From contig NZ_CP127251.1 in NCBI RefSeq assembly GCF_030285925.1, forward strand, positions 3,147,001 through 3,211,000: DNA of 64,000 nt. The letters are read 5' to 3'. The translations under genes and the position numbers were made by a program. The notes beneath the pieces are model-generated. The model saw only the letters and a list, made by a program, of their open reading frames with translations, did no database searches and was not told the origin of the DNA. Shown piece by piece: positions 53,212 to 64,000 of the stretch (its first letter is position 1; every line of letters begins with the position of its first letter). The stretch is from Devosia sp. YIM 151766. GTDB lineage: Bacteria; Pseudomonadota; Alphaproteobacteria; Rhizobiales; Devosiaceae.

Positions 53212-53237
53212 CCTCGCCACTTGCAAAGAGGTTTAAC

Positions 53238-54494
53238 GTGGCCCGATCCTCCTATCTGTTCACTTCGGAATCGGTTTCCGAAGGTCATCCTGATAAAGTC
53301 TGCGACCGCATATCCGACGAGATCGTCGACCTAGTTTTCAAGGAAGCCAAGAAGACCGGCATGGACCCGGGCCAGGTGCGCATTGCCTGCGAAACGCTGG
53401 CCACCACCAATCGGGTCATCATCGCCGGGGAAGTGCGCGTGCCCGAAACTCTGCTCAAGAAGGGCAAGGACGGCAAGATCGTTACCGATGCTGCCGGCGC
53501 TCCGGTGGTCAATCCGTCCAGGTTCAAATCGGCCGCCCGCAAGGCGATCAGGGCCATCGGCTATGAACAATCGGGCTTTCACTGGAAGACCGCCAGGATC
53601 GACGTGCTGCTGCATGGCCAATCGGCCGATATCGCCCAGGGCGTGGATGAAAGCGGCAATAAGGATGTCGGCGCCGGCGACCAGGGCATTATGTTCGGCT
53701 ATGCCAGCCGCGAGACTCCCGAATTGCTGCCTGCGCCGATTTATTACGCCCACAAGATCCTCGAGGCCCTGACCGAGGCCCGCAAGTCGGGCCAGGGCCC
53801 GGCCGCCGTGCTTGGTCCCGATGCCAAGAGCCAGGTGACGGTGCGCTATGAGGACGGCAAGCCGGTGGGCGTGACCCAGATCGTGCTGTCCACCCAGCAT
53901 CTGGATGAAAGCCTGACCTCCGCCGATGTGCGGAAAATCGTCGAGCCCTATATTCGCGCCGCGCTGCCCGAGAGCTGGATCGACGGCGATACGGTCTGGC
54001 ATGTCAATCCAACCGGAAAATTCGTCGTCGGCGGCCCCGATGGCGATGCCGGCATGACCGGCCGCAAGATCATCGTCGACACCTATGGCGGCGCGGCCCC
54101 GCATGGCGGCGGCGCTTTTTCGGGCAAGGATCCCACCAAGGTCGACCGCTCGGCCGCCTATGCGGCGCGCTATCTCGCCAAGAACGTGGTTGCCGCGGGC
54201 CTGGCCGATCGCGCCACCATCCAGCTGTCCTACGCCATCGGCGTCGCCGAGCCGCTCTCGATCTATGTCGACCTGCACGGCACCGGCAAAGTGGACGAAA
54301 CGCGGCTCGAAACGGCCCTGGCCCAGGTCATGGACCTGACGCCGCGCGGCATCCGCACCCATCTCGATCTCAACAAGCCCATCTATGCCAAGACCGCCGC
54401 CTATGGCCATTTCGGCCGCAAGGCGGGCCGCGACGGCTCGTTCTCGTGGGAAAAGACCGATCTGGTGAAGGCGCTCAAGGCCGCCGTGGCCTGA
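53238..54494 (+). CDS. metK: S-adenosylmethionine synthetase
   Basis: A 418-residue enzyme that makes SAM from methionine and ATP. Signatures: [32 protein letters not shown], and [25 protein letters not shown]. The start is GTG 53238 behind AAAGAGG. Alphaproteobacterial MetK proteins share the [18 protein letters not shown] insert seen here. It is followed by trmB with a hairpin between them. Confidence 0.98.
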   Translation: MARSSYLFTSESVSEGHPDKVCDRISDEIVDLVFKEAKKTGMDPGQVRIACETLATTNRVIIAGEVRVPETLLKKGKDGKIVTDAAGAPVVNPSRFKSAARKAIRAIGYEQSGFHWKTARIDVLLHGQSADIAQGVDESGNKDVGAGDQGIMFGYASRETPELLPAPIYYAHKILEALTEARKSGQGPAAVLGPDAKSQVTVRYEDGKPVGVTQIVLSTQHLDESLTSADVRKIVEPYIRAALPESWIDGDTVWHVNPTGKFVVGGPDGDAGMTGRKIIVDTYGGAAPHGGGAFSGKDPTKVDRSAAYAARYLAKNVVAAGLADRATIQLSYAIGVAEPLSIYVDLHGTGKVDETRLETALAQVMDLTPRGIRTHLDLNKPIYAKTAAYGHFGRKAGRDGSFSWEKTDLVKALKAAVA

Positions 54495-54514
54495 TCGACA
54501 AGCCGATTGACCGA

Positions 54515-54554
54515 GGGCCTCTTTTCCGCAAAAGCGGGGGAGAGGCCCTTATCT
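54515..54554 (+). terminator. Hairpin between metK and trmB
   Basis: GGGCCTCT (54515-54522) and AGAGGCCC (54541-54548) pair, enclosing a CCGC-AAAA-GCGG inner stem; TTATCTTTT follows. It looks like a rho-independent terminator or attenuator after metK; trmB starts only 11 bases later, so read-through or a separate promoter is needed. Confidence 0.65.
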
Positions 54555-54564
54555 TTTCGAGCAG

Positions 54565-55293
54565 ATGACAATGTCCGACCACGAACTTCCCAAAACCCGC
54601 TCCGGCGAGCCGCGCGCCTTTTTCGGGCGCCGCTCCGGCAAGACGCTGCATGGCGGACAGCGGGCCCTGGTGGACGATCTGCTGCCGCAGGTGGAGATCA
54701 GGCTCGAGGGCGAACTCGATCCGAAAACGCTGTTTCCCGATGCCCGGCGCTTCGTCATCGAGATCGGCTATGGCGGTGGCGAGCATCTGGCGCGCAAGGC
54801 GGCGGAAGAACCGGAAACCGGCTTTATCGGCTGCGAGGTCTTTACCGGCGGCATCGGCAAGATGGTCGGGGCCATCGAGGCGGGCGCGCTGGCCAATGTG
54901 CGGCTCTTCACCGACGATGCGCTGAAGCTGCTGACCGTTCTGCCCGCTGGCTCCATCGACGCGGTCTATCTGCTCTATCCCGATCCCTGGCCCAAGACGC
55001 GCCACCATAAAAGGCGCTTTGTTTCACCCACCACGCTGGCGGAGCTGGCGCGGGTAATCCGGCCCGGCGGCCTGTTTTACTTCGCCACCGATATCGAGGA
55101 TTACGCCAACTGGACCCTGGCCCATATCGTGCGGGCTCCCGAATTCGCGTTCAATCCGGACGCGCCGGGCAGCTGGCACCTGCCTTATCCGGGCTGGCAG
55201 CCGACCCGCTACGAGCAGAAGGCGCGCCGTGAAGGGCGAATGACCAGCTTCTATTTCCGTTTCGAGCGCAGTGTGGCCGAGGCGCAACCTTAA
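54565..55293 (+). CDS. trmB: tRNA (guanine-N7)-methyltransferase
   Basis: A 242-residue SAM-dependent enzyme that methylates G46 of tRNAs. The SAM loop EIGYGGGEHL (Glu-x-Gly-x-Gly), the NVRLFTDDA stretch and the catalytic block YPDPWPKTRHHKRRF are typical. Two in-frame ATGs lie at 54565 and 54571. The metK-trmB-rimP neighbourhood is standard in alphaproteobacteria. Confidence 0.95.
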   Translation: MTMSDHELPKTRSGEPRAFFGRRSGKTLHGGQRALVDDLLPQVEIRLEGELDPKTLFPDARRFVIEIGYGGGEHLARKAAEEPETGFIGCEVFTGGIGKMVGAIEAGALANVRLFTDDALKLLTVLPAGSIDAVYLLYPDPWPKTRHHKRRFVSPTTLAELARVIRPGGLFYFATDIEDYANWTLAHIVRAPEFAFNPDAPGSWHLPYPGWQPTRYEQKARREGRMTSFYFRFERSVAEAQP

Positions 55294-55372
55294 CAAGGTT
55301 TAAGTTGCCCCCTCTCTGGACCTGGGGCAGAGGCGACCCATATGCGACCTTTATGCCTGCCGGAGAAGCCTC

Positions 55373-55720
55373 ATGTCCGCCCCCGAAAATGACCTGCTCG
55401 TGGTGCGGCCGAGCAAGTGGATGCTGGTGGTGATCGTGCAGCTGCGCCAAGGCACGATGCGGTTCAACGAACTGCGCCGCAATATGGGGGGCGTGCCGCA
55501 GAAATCGTTGAGCCAGACGCTGCGGGAACTGGAGCGCAATGGCTTCGTTTCGCGCCGGGCCTATGCGACCATTCCGCCCCGCGTTGAATATGATCTCACC
55601 GATCTGGGCCGGGAATTGCTAGCCCTGGCCGAGGATTGGCAGAATTTCGCCCGGCGTAATCGGCCTGCGGTGGAAGCGGCCAGGCAGCGCTTCGACAGCG
55701 ATGAAAGCGCGCTGTTCTAG
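55373..55720 (+). CDS. HxlR-family winged-helix regulator
   Basis: A 115-residue protein with the HxlR winged helix (KWMLVVIVQLRQGTMRFNELRRNMGGVPQKSLSQTLRELERNGFV and YDLTDLGREL). The N-terminal Cys common in redox-sensing HxlR proteins is missing, as is most of the preceding region. The signal it senses and its targets are unknown. Located in a gap between trmB and a secreted protein on the other strand. Confidence 0.88.
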   Translation: MSAPENDLLVVRPSKWMLVVIVQLRQGTMRFNELRRNMGGVPQKSLSQTLRELERNGFVSRRAYATIPPRVEYDLTDLGRELLALAEDWQNFARRNRPAVEAARQRFDSDESALF

Positions 55721-55761
55721 GTTCAGGCGCCGCCATGGCTGGCGGCGCCGGGTTCGTCCGG

Positions 55762-56043
55762 TCAGATATTGGCCGGGTTCAGCGTATCGGCATCGAAAAG
55801 ACGCATGACCTGGCGGCCATCTTCGGTGACGAAGGCGCGGACATAGGAACCCCATTGCTCAACCGAACTGGCGTTCACGCCCTGCGATTGCAGCTGATAG
55901 AGCACATAATCGGCGTTGAAAGAGCTTGTTTCGCTTTCGACCGGCGCCGGCGGGGACAGCGGCGCGGCTTCGGCCATGGCGGGCACGGCGATGCCGGCCA
56001 GGGCGGCAGCTGTAACCAGGGCGACAACACTATTCTTGATCAT
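55762..56043 (-). CDS. Small secreted protein of unknown function
   Basis: A 93-residue protein. Residues 1-24 form a signal peptide (VVALVTAAALAGIAVPAMA). The mature part has a Pro/Ser-rich start and then a DYVLYQLQSQGVNASSVEQWGSYVRAFV region that could be a small alpha/beta domain, and FDADTLNPANI at the end. The name is unknown to me; related short exported proteins are common in this order. Stands alone on the minus strand. Confidence 0.75.
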   Translation of the reverse strand: MIKNSVVALVTAAALAGIAVPAMAEAAPLSPPAPVESETSSFNADYVLYQLQSQGVNASSVEQWGSYVRAFVTEDGRQVMRLFDADTLNPANI

Positions 56044-56285
56044 GAGAGGAGCCTTTCTGTTTGTGGTGATGACAGGCAAATGCTCCCGCCCAGGCCAAGC
56101 TGCAAGGCCGCTTAATTGCTTTTTTGGACTTGAAATCGTCTGGGGCGGTCCAAGGGTTTGACCGAGGAAATCAACAGCGTTCGAGGACACTTGGTTTCCT
56201 TGTGGAAACTGTAAGCACTGTGCGAATCCGCTCCATGCAACCGGCTGCCCGGCCCCTCGTTGATTGGCGAAAAGGAACATTCGTC

Positions 56286-56951
56286 ATGCAGATCAGCGTC
56301 AGGATTCTCGACACCATCCCCGTCACCCACAATGTCCGCCATTATCGGGTCGAACGGCCCAAAGGCTACAATTTCTCACCCGGCCAGGCTACCGAAGTCA
56401 GTATCGACCGCGAGGGCTGGCGGGACGAGAAGCACCCGTTCACCTTCACCTGCCTGCCCGGTGCCGAATGGCTCGAATTCACCATCAAGAGCTATTTCGA
56501 CCATTCCGGCGTCACCAACGAACTCTGGTCGCTGGGCCCCGGTGACGGGCTGATTCTGCGCGACGTCTGGGGGACGATCCAGTATAAGGGGCCGGGCACC
56601 TTCATCGCCGGCGGCGCCGGGGTGACCCCGTTCATCGCCATCCTGCGCCAGCTTCAGGCGACCGGGAAGCTCAAGGGTAATCGCCTCATTGTCTCCAACC
56701 GCACCGAAAAGGACATCATCCTGCGCGACGAATTCGAGGCCATGGACGGACTGGACGTGCTCTGGACCGTCACCGGCGATTCCCGCTCCCGGCTGCTGCA
56801 GGAACGGATCGATGCCGATTTCACCCGGCGCCATGTCCCCGACCTGCAACGGAATTTCTATCTCTGCGGTCCCGATGCGATGGTCGGCGACATACGCGGC
56901 CTGCTGGAAGCGGCGGGCGCCGATGTCGGCAATGTGACCTGGGAGAAGTAG
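56286..56951 (+). CDS. Flavodoxin-reductase-like FAD/NAD(P) oxidoreductase
   Basis: A 221-residue ferredoxin-reductase-fold protein: an FAD domain (YNFSPGQATEVSI, HPFTFTCLP), then an NAD(P) domain (FIAGGAGVTPFIAILRQL, and FYLCGPDAMVGDI). It has no iron-sulphur or globin domain, so it is a stand-alone reductase of unknown partner. The ATG at 56286 has AAAGGAAC upstream. Confidence 0.88.
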   Translation: MQISVRILDTIPVTHNVRHYRVERPKGYNFSPGQATEVSIDREGWRDEKHPFTFTCLPGAEWLEFTIKSYFDHSGVTNELWSLGPGDGLILRDVWGTIQYKGPGTFIAGGAGVTPFIAILRQLQATGKLKGNRLIVSNRTEKDIILRDEFEAMDGLDVLWTVTGDSRSRLLQERIDADFTRRHVPDLQRNFYLCGPDAMVGDIRGLLEAAGADVGNVTWEK

Positions 56952-57012
56952 CGCGGCCGCTCTTCCCTTGCTTTTCCCGCGCCATGGCGCTATATGAACG
57001 CCAACATCATTG

Positions 57013-57058
57013 CTCTCATGTCGAGAGTGGGTGCCCTGACCGGCCCCCGCTCTTTTTG
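57013..57058 (+). promoter_or_regulatory. Candidate attenuator before rimP-nusA-infB
   Basis: A terminator hairpin AGAGTGGGTGCC (57024-57035) and GGCCCCCGCTCT (57042-57053) ends in a T run. The same GAGAG bases can instead pair with CTCTC (57013-57017) just upstream, which would break the terminator stem. Two mutually exclusive hairpins in the leader of the nusA operon suggest attenuation, possibly autoregulated. The rimP start is 15 bases later. Confidence 0.6.
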
Positions 57059-57072
57059 TTTATCTGGACCTC

Positions 57073-57759
57073 ATGGCTTTTGATCTCGCGGAAAAGCGCT
57101 ATATCAAGGAAACGGGCCTCGAAGCCCGCATCGCCCGCATTGTCGAGCCGGTGGCCAATGATCTGGGTTTTGCGCTGGTGCGGGTGAAGGTCACCCCGGA
57201 GAATGGTTGCACCTTGCAGATCATGGCCGAAGACGCCCATGGCCGCTTCACCATCACCGATTGCGAGGCCCTGTCCAAGGACCTGTCTCCGGCGCTGGAC
57301 GTGGAAGATCCGATCGACCGCGAATATCACCTGGAAGTCTCGTCCCCCGGCATTGACCGGCCATTGGTGCGCAAGCGCGATTACGAGCGCTATATCGGCC
57401 ACGAGGCCAAGGTGGAACTGGCGGACATGATCAATGGTCGCAAACGTTTCCGGGGCGATATCGCCGCCGTGGACGACGAGGGCGTCACCATTCGCCTACC
57501 TGATGCTCCGGGCGGCGCCGACCCCGACCACAAGCTCGGCTTCGTCAATATCGCCGAAGCCAAGCTGGTCATGACCGACAAGCTCATGGATATGGCCCGC
57601 GCCGACCAGGAGCTGCATAGAATCGACGACGACGAGACCGAAACGGTCGAATATGCCGGCGCCGAAAATGACGACGAAAACATCTCCCCATCCGACGAGC
57701 CGGAGACCGGAACGGTCGAGGATGCGGCGGAAACGATTGCTCCCAAGGAGACAAGATAA
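57073..57759 (+). CDS. rimP: Ribosome maturation factor RimP
   Basis: A 228-residue protein needed to mature the 30S subunit. The N-terminal domain (VANDLGFALVRVKVTPENG, ITDCEALSKDLSPALD) and EVSSPGIDRPLVRKRDYERYIG are conserved. The last 50 residues are an acidic low-complexity extension (DDDETETVEYAG...), longer than the E. coli protein. Its stop shares one base with the nusA start. Confidence 0.95.
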   Translation: MAFDLAEKRYIKETGLEARIARIVEPVANDLGFALVRVKVTPENGCTLQIMAEDAHGRFTITDCEALSKDLSPALDVEDPIDREYHLEVSSPGIDRPLVRKRDYERYIGHEAKVELADMINGRKRFRGDIAAVDDEGVTIRLPDAPGGADPDHKLGFVNIAEAKLVMTDKLMDMARADQELHRIDDDETETVEYAGAENDDENISPSDEPETGTVEDAAETIAPKETR

Positions 57760-59363
57760 TGGCCGTTAGCGCGAACCGCCTTGAGCTGTTGCAGATTGCC
57801 GACGCCGTCGCCCGCGAAAAGTCCATCGACCGCATGGTGGTGATCGAGGCGATGCAGGATGCCATGGAAAAGGCCGCCAAGGGCCGCTATGGCGCCGAGA
57901 CCGAGATCAAGGTCGAGATCAATCCGCGCTCCGGCGAAACCCGCATGTGGCGCCTGCTGGAAATCGTCGACGAGGTCGAAGAGCCGTCCCGCCAGGTCAA
58001 TCTCCAATTCGCTCAGGTCAAGTCGCCCCAGGCCAAGGTCGGCGACTTCCTCACCGAGCCGCTGCCGCCGATGGAATTCGGCCGCATCGCCGCCCAGTCG
58101 GCCAAGCAGGTCATCGTGCAGAAGGTGCGCGATGCCGAGCGCGACCGCATGTTCGAGGAATATACCGGCCGCGTCGGCGAGATCGTCAATGGCTCGGTCA
58201 AGCGCGTCGAATATGGCAATGTCATCGTCGATCTGGGCCGGGGCGAAGCCATTATTCGTCGCGACGAACTGATCCCGCGCGAAATGTTCCGCTATGGCGA
58301 CCGCGTCCGCGCCTATATCTACGACGTGCGCCGCGAACAGCGCGGCCCGCAGATCTTCCTCAGCCGCACCCATCCGCAATTCATGGCCAAGCTGTTCATG
58401 CAGGAAGTGCCGGAAATCTATGACGGCGTCATCACCATCCGCTCGATCGCCCGCGATCCGGGCAGTCGCGCCAAGATCGCCGTGACGTCCAATGACAGCT
58501 CGATCGATCCGGTCGGCGCCTGCGTTGGTATGCGCGGCTCTCGCGTCCAGGCGGTCGTCGCCGAATTGCAGGGCGAAAAGATCGACATCATTCCCTGGAC
58601 CGATTCCATTGCCGATCTCGTGGTTTCGGCGTTGCAGCCGGCCGATGTCGCCAAGGTGGTGCTGGACGAGCAGGCCGAGCGCATCGAAGTGGTGGTGCCC
58701 GACGAGCAATTGTCGCTGGCCATCGGCCGCCGCGGCCAGAATGTGCGCCTCGCCAGTCAGCTCATCGGCTGGGATATCGACATTCTGACCGAGCAGGAAG
58801 AAAGCGAACGCCGGCAGAAGGAATTCACCGAACGCTCCAGCCTGTTCATGCAGGCCCTTGACGTCGACGAGATGGTTGCCCAGCTATTGGCTTCGGAAGG
58901 CTTCTCCTCGGTCGAGGAACTGGCCTATATCGAGAGCAATGAAATCGCCTCGATCGAGGGCTTCGACGAGGAGACCGCCGCCGAAATCCAGAATCGCGCC
59001 GCCGAATATCTGGCCGAGATTGACCGCAAGTTCGACGAGGAGCGCATCGCGCTCGGCGTCTCCGATGAATTGTACGAGATTGCCGGGCTCAATGCCGCCA
59101 TGCTGGCAGCCCTGGGCCGTGACGACATCAAGAATGTCGAGGATTTTGCCGGCTGCGCTGCCGACGATCTGGTCGGCTGGACCGAACGTAAGGATGGCGA
59201 GACCAAGCGCTATGACGGCGCCTTCAAGGATTTCCCCGTTTCCCGCGAGGAAGCCGAGGACATGATCATGCAGGCCCGCATCAGGGCTGGCTGGATCAGC
59301 GCCGAGGACCTGCCCCACGCCGATGAGGGCGAAGAGGGCTATTCCGAGGAGGAGGCGGTCTAA
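57759..59363 (+). CDS. nusA: Transcription termination/antitermination factor NusA
   Basis: A 534-residue protein that binds RNA polymerase. N-terminal domain to about 130; S1 domain ([26 protein letters not shown]); two KH domains with [21 protein letters not shown] and the later [14 protein letters not shown]; then two acidic C-terminal repeats (about 360-430 and 445-510). Alphaproteobacterial NusA usually has these repeats. Located between rimP and ylxR as usual. Confidence 0.97.
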   Translation: MAVSANRLELLQIADAVAREKSIDRMVVIEAMQDAMEKAAKGRYGAETEIKVEINPRSGETRMWRLLEIVDEVEEPSRQVNLQFAQVKSPQAKVGDFLTEPLPPMEFGRIAAQSAKQVIVQKVRDAERDRMFEEYTGRVGEIVNGSVKRVEYGNVIVDLGRGEAIIRRDELIPREMFRYGDRVRAYIYDVRREQRGPQIFLSRTHPQFMAKLFMQEVPEIYDGVITIRSIARDPGSRAKIAVTSNDSSIDPVGACVGMRGSRVQAVVAELQGEKIDIIPWTDSIADLVVSALQPADVAKVVLDEQAERIEVVVPDEQLSLAIGRRGQNVRLASQLIGWDIDILTEQEESERRQKEFTERSSLFMQALDVDEMVAQLLASEGFSSVEELAYIESNEIASIEGFDEETAAEIQNRAAEYLAEIDRKFDEERIALGVSDELYEIAGLNAAMLAALGRDDIKNVEDFAGCAADDLVGWTERKDGETKRYDGAFKDFPVSREEAEDMIMQARIRAGWISAEDLPHADEGEEGYSEEEAV

Positions 59364-59389
59364 GGACCGCCTTCTGGGAGCACCCGGCT

Positions 59390-60079
59390 TTGGCCCGGCG
59401 CGTGGACATGATAAGGACTTGTGCCTTGACCCGGACTGAAAAGCCGGTCGAGGCATTGGTGCGCTTCGCCGTCGGCCCGGACGACGTGCTGGTGCCCGAT
59501 GTCGAGGCTCGCGCCGGAGGGCGCGGCGTCTGGATCACGCTGAGCCATGAGGCGGTTTCCGAGGCGGTGAGGAAAAAGGCTTTCGCCCGCAGCCTCAAGG
59601 GGCCGGTAACGGTGGCGGAAGATCTGGCCGAACTGACCGAATTGCGGCTCAGGCAAAGGCTGCTGTCGGCTTTGGGCATGGCGCGCAAGGCCGGCCAGTT
59701 CGTCACCGGCGCCACCAAGGTCAAGGGCGTACTGCAAAGCGGGCAGGCCATCGCGCTGCTGACGGCGAAGGATGCGGCCGAGGACGGACGCAACAAGATG
59801 CTGGGCTCCTTGCGGGCCCTCAACCATGCGCGGCGCGAGGCCGGCCTCCCCGGCCCGGACCTGCCGCATTTCGAATTGCTCCAAAGTGCTGAAATGGATT
59901 TGGCACTTGGACTGGAAAATGTGATACATGCTGCCCTGACGACTGGGGCGGCAGCCCAATCGGCGGTGGACAAGGCCATGAGACTGGCCCGATACAGCGC
60001 CCAACCGATGGAAGGGTGCACCGACCGCAATGCGGCGTCCGGTGTGCTTTTGCCCGCGGATCAGGACGAAAGACGATAG
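59390..60079 (+). CDS. YlxR-like RNA-binding domain fused to an L7Ae-like domain
   Basis: A 229-residue two-domain protein. Residues about 7-85 are YlxR-like ([22 protein letters not shown] and GRGVWITLS). Residues about 90-190 are an L7Ae/YlxQ-like RNA-binding fold ([29 protein letters not shown]). Both occur as separate genes between nusA and infB in Firmicutes. The tail beyond 200 is unlike both. The start is uncertain: TTG 59390, GTG 59402 or ATG 59408. Confidence 0.9.
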   Translation: MARRVDMIRTCALTRTEKPVEALVRFAVGPDDVLVPDVEARAGGRGVWITLSHEAVSEAVRKKAFARSLKGPVTVAEDLAELTELRLRQRLLSALGMARKAGQFVTGATKVKGVLQSGQAIALLTAKDAAEDGRNKMLGSLRALNHARREAGLPGPDLPHFELLQSAEMDLALGLENVIHAALTTGAAAQSAVDKAMRLARYSAQPMEGCTDRNAASGVLLPADQDERR

Positions 60080-60084
60080 GAAGT

Positions 60085-62865
<2,781 letters not shown>

Positions 62866-62888
62866 GGTCTTGGCGGGACGAAATCGGC

Positions 62889-62919
62889 AAGGGGCGCGGC
62901 ATGAGCCGCGCCCCTTTCT
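62889..62919 (+). terminator. Rho-independent terminator of infB
   Basis: AAGGGGCGCGGC - ATGA - GCCGCGCCCCTT forms a 12-base-pair stem 23 bases after the infB stop, with TCTGTTTG after it. Confidence 0.85.
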
Positions 62920-62930
62920 GTTTGCCGGCC

Positions 62931-62972
62931 TCATCCTGAGCCTGTCGCATCCTGAGCCTGCCGAAGGATGAA
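62931..62972. repeat. Tandem TCATCCTGAGCCTG repeat
   Basis: Two head-to-tail half copies: CATCCTGAGCCTGTCG, then CATCCTGAGCCTGCCGAAGGATGA, the second complete with an ATCCT/AGGAT hairpin. Same repeat type as at 19562-19605. It lies between the infB terminator and the ldt gene. Confidence 0.65.
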
Positions 62973-63009
62973 GCGCCGGGAAACCGTCGCCGGCCCTGCC
63001 AGGTCAATG

Positions 63010-63042
63010 AAAAGGCCCGCTCCTTGCGGAACGGGCCTTTTT
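63010..63042. terminator. Bidirectional terminator between infB and the L,D-transpeptidase gene
   Basis: AAAAGGCCCG and CGGGCCTTTT form a 10-base-pair stem with a small inner TCC-TTGC-GGA hairpin, and T run at both ends (A run on the other strand). It follows the minus-strand gene by about 60 bases. Confidence 0.75.
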
Positions 63043-63099
63043 GATGCCGGAAGCGGGTGACTACGGTATGGTCCGCCGCCGGCAATAAGAAATCGGGCC

Positions 63100-63747
63100 T
63101 TAGTTGATCACCGTGACGCGGGCGCCGATGGGCACGCGGGCATAGAGGTCGATGATGTCCTGGTTCATCAGGCGGATACAGCCCGAGGAAACATTGGTGC
63201 CGATCGTATAGGGTTCGGTGGTGCCATGGATGCGGAACAGCGTGTCGGCACCATTCTTGTAAAGATAGAGGGCGCGCGGGCCAAGCGGATTTTCCGGGCC
63301 GGGCGGCATGCCGCCGGCATAGGGGCCATAGCGGTCCGGCTCGCGGGCGATCATCGACCGGGTTGGCGTCCAGCGCGGCCAGTGCGCCTTGCGGCCGATC
63401 GTGGCGTCGCCGCGGAATACCAGGGCCTCGTCCTTGCCCACCCCGATGCCGTAGCGCAGCGCGCGGTTGTTCTCCATGACCAGGTAGAGATAATGCGCCG
63501 GCGTATCGACCACGATAGTGCCGGGACGCTCATTGGTGAAATAGGGCACTTCCTGGCGCCACCATTGCGGATCGACGTACCGCAGGTCCATGGCGGCGAC
63601 CATATAGGGCTCGCCGGGCACGGCGCCATACATGCGCAGATAATAGGGATCGATGACCGGTTCCTGCACGGCGGGCCGCCGCGTGGTGGAACAGGCCGAC
63701 AATGCGGTGGCGGAAATGCCAAGCAGGAACAGGCGGCGGGAAATCAA
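63100..63747 (-). CDS. L,D-transpeptidase (YkuD-domain) lipoprotein
   Basis: A 215-residue exported enzyme. The leader starts ISRRLFLLG, with twin Arg, and ends LSAC, a lipobox; a Tat-exported lipoprotein is possible. The YkuD domain has IHGTTEPYTIG and SSGCIRLMNQD with nucleophile Cys190; it links peptidoglycan peptides or attaches proteins. I prefer the TTG at 63747, which has GAGG upstream and begins directly at the leader. Confidence 0.88.
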   Translation of the reverse strand: MISRRLFLLGISATALSACSTTRRPAVQEPVIDPYYLRMYGAVPGEPYMVAAMDLRYVDPQWWRQEVPYFTNERPGTIVVDTPAHYLYLVMENNRALRYGIGVGKDEALVFRGDATIGRKAHWPRWTPTRSMIAREPDRYGPYAGGMPPGPENPLGPRALYLYKNGADTLFRIHGTTEPYTIGTNVSSGCIRLMNQDIIDLYARVPIGARVTVIN

Positions 63748-63969
63748 TACAGGAACCTCGGGGCAGGCATTTAGGGAAGCCGGACGCAGTTTCTGCCGCG
63801 CAGCTGCTTCCTGGATACGCTTGTCATCCTTAACGTGGCGCGAATGCGGCAGTTCCTCGCCACAATTTGATCGCCGCCTGGACTGTGGTAAAATAGCGAC
63901 AGCTGCTTTGCCGGGCAAAGAAAAGGCCGGGCGAACCCGGCCTTCTCAAATCTGTCGTAGGCGGCTGCC
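63748..63969. other. Intergenic region upstream of the L,D-transpeptidase gene
   Basis: 222 bases with the terminator of the right-edge gene at 63923-63944. The remainder should contain the L,D-transpeptidase promoter on the minus strand. I see no other feature in it. Confidence 0.4.
63923..63944 (-). terminator. Terminator of the right-edge gene
   Basis: On the minus strand, AAGGCCGGG - TTCG - CCCGGCCTT with TTCTTTG after it. A UUCG tetraloop caps the stem. It follows the stop at 63970 by 25 bases. Confidence 0.85.
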
Positions 63970-64000
63970 TTATTCGGCGCCGTCTTCCTTGGTGATTTCC
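63970..64000 (-). CDS. C-terminal end of an unidentified gene
   Basis: Only the last nine codons (EITKEDGAE, then TAA) lie in the window; the gene enters from the right edge. The terminator downstream supports a real gene end in this frame. Nothing can be said about its function. Confidence 0.5.
   Translation of the reverse strand, partial: EITKEDGAE

Noticed and set aside
52990..53237. SAM-II, SAM-V or SAM/SAH riboswitch before metK
   Set aside because: None of the conserved core strings of these classes could be found by eye; recorded as an unclassified leader.
55290..55303. CtrA-like box after trmB
   Set aside because: The two TTAA are separated by six bases, not seven, and the site is at the end of trmB without a promoter nearby that needs it.

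Overview
The window looks like one strand of a chromosome from a GC-rich alphaproteobacterium of the order Hyphomicrobiales. The evidence is the gene order hemJ-hemE / maf-aroE-coaE-dnaQ-secB-fxsA-timA-smr followed by hslUV and hisBHAFE-coaA, the lptCAB-rpoN block, and the metK-trmB / rimP-nusA-ylxR-infB block. A Devosia-like genus is my guess from gene content only. There are about 70 protein genes. I saw no rRNA, tRNA, CRISPR array, insertion sequence or prophage, and no block that looks horizontally acquired. It is mostly core housekeeping DNA.

Layout. 1-1228: haem genes on the minus strand. 1229-1668: a gene-free, locally AT-rich interval next to hemE with CtrA-type boxes, DnaA-like boxes and a cluster of GANTC methylation sites; it is my candidate for the chromosomal replication origin. 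1669-7403: maf, aroE, coaE, dnaQ, secB, fxsA, timA, smr and an xre regulator. 7517-9456: hslVU protease with a sigma32-like promoter. 9589-14143: histidine biosynthesis ending in coaA. 14312-24391: a mixed set including dapB, gpmA, an Ada-type regulator/methyltransferase, nth, a TetR gene with a striking nested operator, adenosine kinase and pyrF. 24475-32285: chaperone genes dnaJ, dnaK, grpE and hrcA with a pabBC-pncA insert. 32424-42083: rph, rdgB, hemW, a periplasmic-binding lipoprotein, rsmI, yraN, gshB, marC, a tiny secreted peptide gene, an SGNH hydrolase and galE. 42186-50375: galU, an outer-membrane barrel, a GH25 lysozyme, comM, a NUDIX gene, cfa and rpoN. 50495-52989: lptB-lptA-lptC and an RNase D-like gene. 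53238-62865: metK, trmB, small regulators, rimP-nusA-ylxR-infB. 63100-64000: an L,D-transpeptidase and the tail of one more gene.

How it fits together. Apart from housekeeping, the strongest theme is chromosome replication and the cell cycle. A candidate origin lies at the left; four near-parS palindromes (ParB/Spo0J sites) lie 10 to 46 kb to its right; perfect TTAA-N7-TTAA CtrA boxes occur in the origin, at the hrcA/rph promoter region and in front of the small secreted peptide gene, with a near-match between a lysozyme gene and comM.

The least explained element is a repeat of about 85 bases made of two hairpins, the second with core GAGC-TAT-GCTC and compensating base changes between copies. 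It is seen near dnaJ (twice), after rdgB and, as the second hairpin only, after hisF. Structured leaders before metK and before rimP-nusA-infB are also worth testing. All functional calls come from reading motifs and gene order; no database search was run.
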